Below are positions 7,891 to 15,039 of a DNA stretch of 35,136 nt, piece by piece. The notes under the pieces are model-generated. The model was not told the origin of the DNA. It saw only the letters and a list, made by a program, of their open reading frames with translations, and searched no databases. Each line of letters begins with the position of its first letter. Position 1 is the stretch's first letter. The translations under genes and the position numbers were made by a program. Origin of the DNA: GCA-002840305 sp964394905 (GTDB lineage: Bacteria; Patescibacteriota; Patescibacteriia; Patescibacteriales; UBA12465); assembly GCA_964394905.1 (NCBI GenBank), contig CAYMZF010000006.1:1-35136 (forward strand). Reading direction: 5' to 3'.

Positions 7891-9180
7891 ATGGCTAAAA
7901 TTTATATCTATGATGAATTTTCACCCGAAGATACCGCTATGATGCAAGCATTATATTCCCGTAGTCCTAAAAGCGTAGTAGAACACGTAGAAAAAGTAAA
8001 AAATAGCGGATCGGGTAAATTTATGGAAACTTTCTATATCGGTTATGGTCATGCCAGCATCGCCGATTGTGGCAGTACCACCATATTCATAGAAGATGTC
8101 TCTATTTTAGCCGATAAAGCTATCCAAGATTGGCAACTATATTCAGGCCAAGAAACTTCCACTCGTTATATAGATATGGGCAGTCGAGCCATTGTTGATC
8201 CTTTAAACACCCCAGAATCTCAAGCCATTTTAACCAAATGGATGAGTTTCTATAACGAAAGTCAAGAAGACGTCCAAAAACATTTAAAAGAAAAATATCC
8301 ACAAAAAGAAGGTGAAGAAGATTTAATCTACAATAAAGCTATTAAAGCTCGTTGTTTTGATATTACCAGAGGATTTTTACCGGCCGGCATCACTACTCAA
8401 TTAAGTTGGCATACTAATTTACGTCAAGCTTATGATAAATTATGTTGGTTGAAAAACAATCCTTTAGACGAAGTTCGCGATATTGCCAATAATATTTTAA
8501 AACAATTAAAAGAAAAATATCCTAATAGTTTCTGCCAACCAACAATAGAAGAACAAGAAAAATACCGCCAAACCGTAGCCGCTAAATATAATTTTTTAAA
8601 ACCAAAAAATATCTCCGAATTAAAAATGATTACCGACATAAAAAATGAAGATTTATCAATATATCAAGAAATTATAAATAATCGACCTGACAAAACCGGT
8701 TTACCTAATTTTTTAGGCGAACTTGGAACAATAAGTTTTGAGTTTAATTTAGATTTCGGTTCTTTTCGTGATGTTCAAAGACATCGTAACGGTATTTGTC
8801 GTATGCCGCTTTTAACTACAACTTTAGGTTTTAATGATTGGTATTTAGAACAATTACCGGAAAATTTAAGAACAGCCGCTAAAAAATTGATTACTGAACA
8901 AGAACAAGCGATAAATAATTTAAATACAACCGATGAAATAAAACAATATTATATTGCTATGGGATTTAATGTTTTTTGTAAAGTTACCTATAATCTTCCA
9001 GCTACCGCCTATGTCGTTGAACTTCGATCAGGTAAACCGGTTCATCCGACTTTAAGAAAAGTAGCTCATCAAATGTATCAAGCTTTGCAAACAACTTTAC
9101 CGAATTTAAAATTAAAATGTGATTTAGAACCCGATGACTGGGATTACCGTCGAGGTTTGCAAGATATAATTAAAAAATAA
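7891..9180 (+). CDS. thyX: Two-domain ThyX-like flavin-dependent thymidylate synthase
   Basis: ThyX converts dUMP to dTMP using methylene-THF, NADPH and FAD, normally as a ~220-aa subunit in a homotetramer with active sites at subunit interfaces. This protein is 429 aa and looks like two ThyX domains in one chain. Domain 1 (about 45-215) has GYGHASIAD (51-59) and a degenerate signature ending in E88-T-S90-T-R92-Y93, but the RHR positions are D80-W81-Q82. Domain 2 (about 265-420) has the intact Q296-R297-H298-R299 followed by NGICRMPL instead of the Ser/Glu/Arg part, and R379 where the catalytic arginine of the second motif lies. So each half keeps the residues the other has lost, as if one chain forms an asymmetric pseudo-dimer. 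Neighbours are a dNMP-kinase-like gene, MazG and thymidylate kinase, fully consistent with dTTP synthesis. The ThyX assignment is firm; activity is inferred. Confidence 0.87.
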   Translation: MAKIYIYDEFSPEDTAMMQALYSRSPKSVVEHVEKVKNSGSGKFMETFYIGYGHASIADCGSTTIFIEDVSILADKAIQDWQLYSGQETSTRYIDMGSRAIVDPLNTPESQAILTKWMSFYNESQEDVQKHLKEKYPQKEGEEDLIYNKAIKARCFDITRGFLPAGITTQLSWHTNLRQAYDKLCWLKNNPLDEVRDIANNILKQLKEKYPNSFCQPTIEEQEKYRQTVAAKYNFLKPKNISELKMITDIKNEDLSIYQEIINNRPDKTGLPNFLGELGTISFEFNLDFGSFRDVQRHRNGICRMPLLTTTLGFNDWYLEQLPENLRTAAKKLITEQEQAINNLNTTDEIKQYYIAMGFNVFCKVTYNLPATAYVVELRSGKPVHPTLRKVAHQMYQALQTTLPNLKLKCDLEPDDWDYRRGLQDIIKK

Positions 9181-9197
9181 TAAACATACAAAAAAAT

Positions 9198-9764
9198 ATG
9201 AAAAAAAAGAAAATTATTATTGGTTTAACCGGTCAAATAGCTTGCGGTAAAGGAGTTATAAAAAACTTTTTAATAAAGAAATACAAAGCCAAAGATTATC
9301 GCTTCTCAACAATCTTGCGTGATATTTTAATTCGTTTAAATATAGAACAAAGTCGCTTAAATATTCAAAAATTATCTACCATACTAAGAAAAAATTTTGG
9401 CGAAGATACTTTAGCCAAAGCCATGGCTCAAGATGTTAAACTAAATAATCACCAATTTATCGTTATTGACGGAATCAGACGTTTAGCCGACATTGAATAT
9501 TTAAAAGATATTGAAGGTTTCTTTTTGGTTAGTGTTCAAGCTGATAAAAAAATAAGATACAAACGAGTTATTGAACGCAATGAAAATCCCGGGGATGATA
9601 AAAAAACTTATCAACAATTTTTAGCCGATGACAACCGTGAAACCGAAGCAGAAATCCCTAAAACCATGAAAAAGGCTAATTTTAAAATAGATAATAACGG
9701 AACCTGGGAAGATCTTTGGGATCAAATTCATCAATTGGTAAAAAAAATAAATACTTTAGATTAA
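9198..9764 (+). CDS. P-loop nucleotide kinase, deoxynucleoside monophosphate kinase-like
   Basis: 188 aa. The N-terminus reads IIIGLTGQIACGKGVIKNFL, a Walker A P-loop (Lys18) with a Gly-rich loop as in dephospho-CoA kinase and phage-type dNMP kinases. Further on FSTILRDIL, FIVIDGIRRLADIEYL (a strand ending in Asp as in Walker B, then Gly-Ile-Arg) and a lid-like region IRYKRVIERNENPGDD with several arginines. This arrangement matches the AAA_18/AAA_33-type kinases often annotated as dNMP kinase. It starts 17 bp after the ThyX-like gene and precedes MazG and tmk, so a role in deoxynucleotide metabolism is likely; dephospho-CoA kinase is the main alternative but the DPCK-specific motifs are weak. 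Confidence 0.72.
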   Translation: MKKKKIIIGLTGQIACGKGVIKNFLIKKYKAKDYRFSTILRDILIRLNIEQSRLNIQKLSTILRKNFGEDTLAKAMAQDVKLNNHQFIVIDGIRRLADIEYLKDIEGFFLVSVQADKKIRYKRVIERNENPGDDKKTYQQFLADDNRETEAEIPKTMKKANFKIDNNGTWEDLWDQIHQLVKKINTLD

Positions 9765-9781
9765 TAATAACTACACCATAC

Positions 9782-10111
9782 ATGACTTTTAAAGATTATC
9801 AAAAAACATCTCGTCTAACGGCTGTTTACCCGGATAAAGGCCATAATTATATTTATCCAACTTTGGGTTTGGTTGGCGAAGCCGGAGAGGTAGCCGAAAA
9901 AATAAAAAAAGTTATTCGCGACGACAATGGAATAATAAGTGAGGAAAAAAAATTGGAAATTGAAAAAGAATTAGGCGATGTTTTATGGTATTTAGCTCAA
10001 CTTAGTACTGAATTAAAAATAACATTAGAAGACGTAGCTCAAAGTAATTTAGAAAAATTAAAATCACGCTTAGAAAGAAATTGTATTAAAGGCAGTGGTG
10101 ACAATCGGTAA
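9782..10111 (+). CDS. MazG-like nucleotide pyrophosphohydrolase
   Basis: 109 aa from the ATG at 9782. An upstream ATG at 9716 in the same frame would add 22 residues of unrelated sequence inside the preceding gene, so I reject it. The helical metal-binding pattern of the MazG/all-alpha NTP-PPase superfamily is visible: TLGLVGEAGEVAEKIKKVI (Glu-x-x-Glu) and later EIEKELGDVLWYLAQLSTEL (Glu-x-x-Asp), followed by NLEKLKSRLER. These enzymes hydrolyse (d)NTPs to NMP and pyrophosphate, often house-cleaning or trimming dUTP/dCTP pools. In this position it could supply dUMP to ThyX; that substrate is inference, since no dut or dcd gene is seen nearby. Confidence 0.85.
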   Translation: MTFKDYQKTSRLTAVYPDKGHNYIYPTLGLVGEAGEVAEKIKKVIRDDNGIISEEKKLEIEKELGDVLWYLAQLSTELKITLEDVAQSNLEKLKSRLERNCIKGSGDNR

Positions 10112-10140
10112 TAATAATTAAAAAAATAATTATTAAAAAT

Positions 10141-10740
10141 ATGGGTATTAAAAAAGGGCGATTGATAGTTTTTTATGGCACCAATAATTTAGGTAAAAGC
10201 ACTCAAGCCCGACTTTTAGTAACTAAATTAAAAAAAGCCGGATGGCCAACCGAATATTTTAAATATCCTTTATATGATTTAGAACCGAGTGGTCCTATTA
10301 TTAATGATTATTTACGTCACAATAATCCCTATAATTTAAGCCCGAGAGAAGCTCAAATTATTTATGTTTTAAATCGAACTCAATATCAAACTGAATTACA
10401 AAAAAAATTGGATCAAGGAATAAATATTATTGCCGAAGATTATATCGGCACCAGTTTAGCTTGGGGTATAGGAACTGAAATTGAAATTGACTTTTTGGAA
10501 AGAATAAACAATCATTTAATAAAAGAAGATTTAGCTATATTATTTAACGGTGAAAGATTTAAAAGTTCTATTGAAAACAATCACAAACACGAAACTGATG
10601 AAAAATTATTTGCTAAGGTAAAACAAATTCATTTAGATTTAGCTAAAAAATATAATTGGCAAATAATTAACGCTAATTTGAGCATTGAAGAAATAAACGA
10701 TATTCTATTTAAAATAATAAAAGATTTTTTATTAAAATAA
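10141..10740 (+). CDS. tmk: Thymidylate kinase
   Basis: Phosphorylates dTMP to dTDP. 199 aa, near the usual 200-215. P-loop FYGTNNLGKSTQARLL (Gly13-Ser20), then YFKYPLYDLEPSGPIINDYL containing the substrate-side Arg-poor variant of the usual RxP region, and IIAEDYIGTSLAWG at 97-109, which corresponds to the DRYxxSxxAYQG motif with Glu-Asp-Tyr in place of Asp-Arg-Tyr. The missing Arg is the one unusual point; in this family the Arg contacts the substrate phosphate, so the enzyme may be somewhat diverged. Position at the end of the ThyX/kinase/MazG run strongly supports the call. No SD; the 29-bp spacer before it is A/T only. Confidence 0.85.
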   Translation: MGIKKGRLIVFYGTNNLGKSTQARLLVTKLKKAGWPTEYFKYPLYDLEPSGPIINDYLRHNNPYNLSPREAQIIYVLNRTQYQTELQKKLDQGINIIAEDYIGTSLAWGIGTEIEIDFLERINNHLIKEDLAILFNGERFKSSIENNHKHETDEKLFAKVKQIHLDLAKKYNWQIINANLSIEEINDILFKIIKDFLLK

Positions 10741-10756
10741 ATAATCAATATTACTT

Positions 10757-12268
10757 ATGAACTACGATATTATTATTGGACTGGAAATACATGCCGAAAT
10801 AAAAACAAACAGTAAAATGTTTTGTTCTTGTTTAAATGAAACTTTAAATCCCGAACCTAATTCAACCGTTTGCCCTATTTGTTTGGGTCATCCCGGAACA
10901 TTACCTTTAATAAACCAAGCAGCCATAGAAAAAGTAATTATTTTGGGCCTGGCTTTAAATTGTCAGATAAATCGTCATAGTAAATTTGATCGGAAAAATT
11001 ATTTTTATCCCGATCTACCTAAGGGTTATCAAATATCACAATATGATTTACCGATAGCTCATCATGGTTACCTAGAAGTTAATCAACAAAAAATAGAAAT
11101 AACCAGAATTCATTTAGAAGAAGATACCGCTAAATTAAGTCATCCGGTCGGAAAAAATTATACTTTAATAGATTTTAATCGCGCCGGTGTTCCTTTGCTG
11201 GAATTAGTAACGGAACCGGTAATTTATGATTCCATAACCGCTCGAATGTTTTGTCAAACTTTTCAACAAATACTTAAGTATCTTAATATAAGTTCGGCTA
11301 ATATGGAAAAAGGAGAAATGCGTTGTGAGGCCAATATCAGTTTACAAAAAAAGAATTGTTGGTTTAGAAACGATCATGGCCAAATAGAAACCATTAAATC
11401 CGAAAAACTAAATAATAAAGTTGAATTAAAAAATATTAATTCTTTCAAATCGCTAGAAAAAGCGATTGCTTATGAAATTAAACGACAAACGGAATTATTA
11501 AATAACAACAAAGAAGTTTTACCAGAAACCAGAGGTTATAACGATAAAACCGGTGAAACTTTCAGACAACGATTGAAAGAAAGCGGAGCTGATTATCGTT
11601 ATTTTCCCGAACCCGATATTAAACCGATAACAATAAGTTCTAAACAAATAGAGGAATTAAAAAAACAAATAATTGAATTACCTTTAAATAAAAAAAATCG
11701 GTTTATAAAAGAATACGGTTTTTCTCCCGCTACGGCCGAAATTTTAATTGAAAATAAAAATATAGCCGATTGGACGGAAAACGTTCTTTCCGAGTTAAAT
11801 GAAGCCATAATATCCGCCGGCGAATCCTGGGAAAATCAAAACATTAAATTAAGTAAACTAAGCTCTGATTGGTTAATTAGTGAATTATTTAAATTTTTAA
11901 ACCAGGATAAAAAAAATATTGATGATATAAAAATAAAACCGGTTGATTTCGCTAAACTAATATTATTATTACATCAAGAAAAAATAACCGTTAAAGCCGG
12001 ACAAAAAATACTAAAAATTATGTATGAAACCGGTAATAATCCCAATGATATAATGACAGAAAATAATTTAGAACAAAAAACGACTGACAATTCGGCTGAA
12101 CTAGAAAAAGTTATAATTGAAATAATAAAAAAATATTCTAAACAATGGTTAGAATATAAAAACGGTAAAGAAGCTTTACTCCAATTCTTTATCGGACAAA
12201 TCATGGCCGAAACTAAGGGCCATTATCAGGCCAAAACAATAGTAGAATTAATTAAAAAAACAAAATGA
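10757..12268 (+). CDS. gatB: Aspartyl/glutamyl-tRNA amidotransferase subunit B
   Basis: 503 aa. GatB binds the mischarged Glu-tRNA(Gln)/Asp-tRNA(Asn) and phosphorylates it before amidation by GatA. Motifs: IIGLEIHAEIKTNSKMFCSC, CPICLGHPGTLP (the C23-x-C25 and C39-x-x-C42 zinc ligands are intact), FDRKNYFYPDLPKGYQISQYD, ITRIHLEEDTAKL, LIDFNRAGVPLLELVTEP, GEMRCEANIS, ELKNINSF, and ETRGYNDKTGETFRQRLKES followed by DYRYFPEPD; a C-terminal YqeY-like tail begins near residue 360. The stop is UGA inside ATGA at 12265-12268, overlapping the next start codon by 4 bp. gatA and gatC are not in the window. Confidence 0.97.
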   Translation: MNYDIIIGLEIHAEIKTNSKMFCSCLNETLNPEPNSTVCPICLGHPGTLPLINQAAIEKVIILGLALNCQINRHSKFDRKNYFYPDLPKGYQISQYDLPIAHHGYLEVNQQKIEITRIHLEEDTAKLSHPVGKNYTLIDFNRAGVPLLELVTEPVIYDSITARMFCQTFQQILKYLNISSANMEKGEMRCEANISLQKKNCWFRNDHGQIETIKSEKLNNKVELKNINSFKSLEKAIAYEIKRQTELLNNNKEVLPETRGYNDKTGETFRQRLKESGADYRYFPEPDIKPITISSKQIEELKKQIIELPLNKKNRFIKEYGFSPATAEILIENKNIADWTENVLSELNEAIISAGESWENQNIKLSKLSSDWLISELFKFLNQDKKNIDDIKIKPVDFAKLILLLHQEKITVKAGQKILKIMYETGNNPNDIMTENNLEQKTTDNSAELEKVIIEIIKKYSKQWLEYKNGKEALLQFFIGQIMAETKGHYQAKTIVELIKKTK

Positions 12269-12708
12269 TCGGTAAAAAAACAGCTTTTACTTTAGTTGAA
12301 TTATTAGTAACTATTTCCATAATAGCCATAGTTTTAACCGTAGCGTCAGTTTCTTTTTCCGGTATCAGAAAAAATTCTAAAGATGCTAAAAGAATAAACA
12401 CCGTAAAACAAATTCAATTCGCTTTAGAATTATATCGACGCGATATCGGAACTTATCCCTTAACTTTAACTTTTAACAGCAGTTTAAAAAATCCTTCTTC
12501 AACTGATATTATTTATTTAAAAAAAATACCGTCTAATCCTCGACCAGAAAGTAATGAAATTTGTCCCGAGGCCGAATATTCTTATCAATCAAACGGACAA
12601 CTTTATTATTTAGAATTTTGTTTAGAAAAAAATGAAGAAGAAATTTCATCCGGCTATAATTGCGCTTCCATATCCGGAGTCGCTACCGGAACCTGTCCTA
12701 TCCTTTAA
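12265..12708 (+). CDS. Type IV pilin-like / pseudopilin protein
   Basis: 147 aa. Residues 1-7 (MIGKKTA) are a short positively charged leader, followed by FTLVELLVTISIIAIVLTVA: the class III prepilin signature with Glu at +5 and predicted cleavage before Phe8. The helix continues to about residue 45. The domain after it has SKDAKRINTVKQIQFALELYRRDIGTYP, close to GspG/PilA-type pseudopilins, and four cysteines (NEICP, LEFCL, YNCAS, GTCPI) that could form two disulphides. It is translationally coupled to gatB (ATGA overlap), yet no prepilin peptidase, ATPase or other pilus gene lies in the window. Which pilus or secretion system it serves is unknown. Its last 11 bases overlap the 3' end of miaA on the other strand. 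Confidence 0.88.
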   Translation: MIGKKTAFTLVELLVTISIIAIVLTVASVSFSGIRKNSKDAKRINTVKQIQFALELYRRDIGTYPLTLTFNSSLKNPSSTDIIYLKKIPSNPRPESNEICPEAEYSYQSNGQLYYLEFCLEKNEEEISSGYNCASISGVATGTCPIL

Positions 12709-13693
12709 GCCATTTTTGAATTAATTTTTCGGCTTCAATATAATCATCTATCCAATTTATTTTAATTCCTTGTTTTTCCCATCTTCTAAACCAAGACATT
12801 TGACGTTTGGCAAATTGACTGATCGCTGTAAATAAACCATTGACTAATTGTTGATAGTTTATTTTTTTTTGTAGATACTGGGCAATAAATTTATATTCCA
12901 AACCAAAACTTTCTAACCTGGCAAAACTGACTCCGGCTTGATGTAAACGTTCTACTTCCCCGATCATATCTTCGTTTTCCAATCTTAAAAGCAATCTTTG
13001 ATAAATTTTTTCTTTAATTACTTCTCTATCCGGATTTAAACCTAAAATTAAAAAATTATATTTAACTTCTCCTTTTTGAGGCGTAAAATTATTATTACCC
13101 AATAATATTTCCAAATAGCGGGCTAAACGTCTTTTATTATTCATCTCGCTATTATTCAAACCTTGAAAAAATTTAAGATTAATTTTTTTTATCCGTTTTT
13201 GTAATTCAATTAAATTTAATTCTTCATATTCGTTTCTAATATCAAAGACCGGTTTAACCGCCGTCAATAAATAATTATCAACTACCGCTTGTAAATACAA
13301 ACCGCTACCACCGACCAAAAATGGTAATTTTTTTCTAAGTAGTACATCATCAATCGCTATTAAAGCCAATTTTTGATATTGAGCTAAAGAAAAAATTGAT
13401 TTAGGATCGGCAACATCAATCAAATGATAAGGAATATTTTTACCTTGATAATTATAATCAGATAGGTCTTTGCCGGTGCCAATATCCATCCCTTGATAAA
13501 CCTGACGACTGTCGGCACTAACTATTTCACCAAAAAATTTATCGGCTAGTTTAACCGCTAAAGATGTTTTACCGCTGGCTGTCGGACCTAAAATCACCAC
13601 CACCCGAGGTTTATTAATTTTAATACTTGCTGATTTAGATCTGACCGTCATTTTAGACTTGATATTATTTATTTTTTTTGGTTTATTTAACAT
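12698..13693 (-). CDS. miaA: tRNA dimethylallyltransferase MiaA
   Basis: Adds a dimethylallyl group to N6 of A37 in tRNAs reading UNN codons. 331 aa, slightly long for the family. The P-loop GPTASGKTSLAVKLA starts at residue 36, preceded by an unusual ~28-residue basic leader; starting instead at Met15 would shorten this. DSRQVYQGMDIGTGKDLS, PYHLIDVADPKSIFS, FLVGGSGLYLQAVVD, NNKRRLARYLEI and late QFAKRQMSWFRRW are the expected MiaA motifs. It overlaps miaB by 11 bp at its 5' end and the pilin gene by 11 bp at its 3' end (convergent). The tRNA-Phe gene in this window has A36-A37-A38, the recognition element of this enzyme. Confidence 0.96.
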   Translation of the reverse strand: MLNKPKKINNIKSKMTVRSKSASIKINKPRVVVILGPTASGKTSLAVKLADKFFGEIVSADSRQVYQGMDIGTGKDLSDYNYQGKNIPYHLIDVADPKSIFSLAQYQKLALIAIDDVLLRKKLPFLVGGSGLYLQAVVDNYLLTAVKPVFDIRNEYEELNLIELQKRIKKINLKFFQGLNNSEMNNKRRLARYLEILLGNNNFTPQKGEVKYNFLILGLNPDREVIKEKIYQRLLLRLENEDMIGEVERLHQAGVSFARLESFGLEYKFIAQYLQKKINYQQLVNGLFTAISQFAKRQMSWFRRWEKQGIKINWIDDYIEAEKLIQKWLKG

Positions 13694-15029
13694 TTTTTTG
13701 TTTTATTTTGTTATTCAATAATAATTCCCCCTGTAACTCAAACTCTAGAGCCTTAATAATTTTAACTTTAACAAATTGACCAATCAAATCTCGATTATTA
13801 CATACGTTTTGTCGAAGTTGATTTACTTTATTTTTTATTCTAACTAACTTAGCCGTTCTAGTTCGACCGAATAATTCTCCTTTACGATTTACTCCGCCAA
13901 TTAAAATTTCAACTTCTTTATTTAAATATTTTTTATTATTTTTTATGGCAATTTTCTTTAATAAATCATTTAATTCCACTTCCCTATATTTTTTTTCAAC
14001 CGAACTAACATCATCAATCATTTGATGCGAAACCGTTTGATAACGCGGACTATATTGAGAAATAAAAATCAAATCAAATTTTTCTTCCCGAAGAAGTTTT
14101 TTGGTATTTAAAAAATTTTTTTTAGTCTCTCCCGGAAAACCGACGATAACATCAGTAGTAATAGCCGCCGGCAAACCATTTTTATAATCTAAAGCTTGTC
14201 TAATATTTTTTACCACTTTTTTGTATTGACTAACTTTATATTTACGATTCATGGCACGTAAAATATCATCATCACCCGATTGAACGGCTAAATGATAATG
14301 TTCACAAATATGTTGACCGGATTTTAAAACTTTAATTAACTTAGAACTGACATCTTTAGGATGACTGGTGGAAAAACGCAACCAAAAATTGCCCGGTAAA
14401 TCATCAATAGTTTTAAGTAATATCGGAAAATCCATATCCGATTTATAACTATTTACATTTTGGGCGATTAAAGTTATTTCTTTATAACCTTTACTTAATA
14501 ATGTTTTTACTTCTTTAATAATATCCCGCGAAGAACGATAGACCTCTCTCCCTCGAGCATAAGGCACAACACAATAAGAACAAAAATTATTACAGCCGTT
14601 ACCGATAGGAACAAAAGCTGAAAAAGTTGAAGAATAATCAGCCGGTATGTCTAAATATTTCTTTGTTTCATTCTCCGAAATTTTTTTTATTCCTACAAAA
14701 TATTTTTTTAAATACTTTTGTAACCCGACAAAATCGGAAATATTAAACCAAATTTTAACCTTCGGTAAACGATGACGAACATCAACCCGGTCACTTAAAC
14801 ATCCAGTAATCGCCACAACACTTTTTTTATTTTTCTTTAGAATTTGACCCACCAAACCATAAACTCGATCTTCGGCCGCCTGTTTTACGCCACAAGTCAC
14901 TAAAACAACTAAGTCGGCTTTCAAAAAATTGCTTTCAGTTTTAAAACCTAGTTGCTTTAAATAAAAAGATAGGCGTTCACTGTCCGCCCGATTCATCTGA
15001 CAACCAATGGTAATAATATTATAAGTCAT
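13683..15029 (-). CDS. miaB: tRNA-2-methylthio-N6-dimethylallyladenosine synthase MiaB
   Basis: Radical-SAM methylthiotransferase that adds a methylthio group to the i6A37 made by MiaA. 448 aa. N-terminal UPF0004 domain keeps the auxiliary 4Fe-4S ligands Cys10, Cys46 and Cys77; the radical SAM cysteines are C146-C150-C153 in GCNNFCSYCVVPYARGRE; a TRAM domain follows at about 370-440. Family-typical strings are EITLIAQNVNSY, LRFSTSHPKD, HLAVQSGDDDILRAMNRKY and TDVIVGFPGET. The CGVKQAAE form around Cys46 is also seen in MiaB relatives of the e-MtaB type, so a related methylthiotransferase is the alternative; position directly before miaA supports MiaB. The GT39-like gene ends 11 bp upstream. 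Confidence 0.9.
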   Translation of the reverse strand: MTYNIITIGCQMNRADSERLSFYLKQLGFKTESNFLKADLVVLVTCGVKQAAEDRVYGLVGQILKKNKKSVVAITGCLSDRVDVRHRLPKVKIWFNISDFVGLQKYLKKYFVGIKKISENETKKYLDIPADYSSTFSAFVPIGNGCNNFCSYCVVPYARGREVYRSSRDIIKEVKTLLSKGYKEITLIAQNVNSYKSDMDFPILLKTIDDLPGNFWLRFSTSHPKDVSSKLIKVLKSGQHICEHYHLAVQSGDDDILRAMNRKYKVSQYKKVVKNIRQALDYKNGLPAAITTDVIVGFPGETKKNFLNTKKLLREEKFDLIFISQYSPRYQTVSHQMIDDVSSVEKKYREVELNDLLKKIAIKNNKKYLNKEVEILIGGVNRKGELFGRTRTAKLVRIKNKVNQLRQNVCNNRDLIGQFVKVKIIKALEFELQGELLLNNKIKQKNVK

Positions 15030-15039
15030 AAAATAAAAA

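Noticed and set aside
9716..9781. Upstream start for the MazG-like gene
   Set aside because: It lies inside the preceding gene and adds residues with no family match; ATG at 9782 gives the normal N-terminus.
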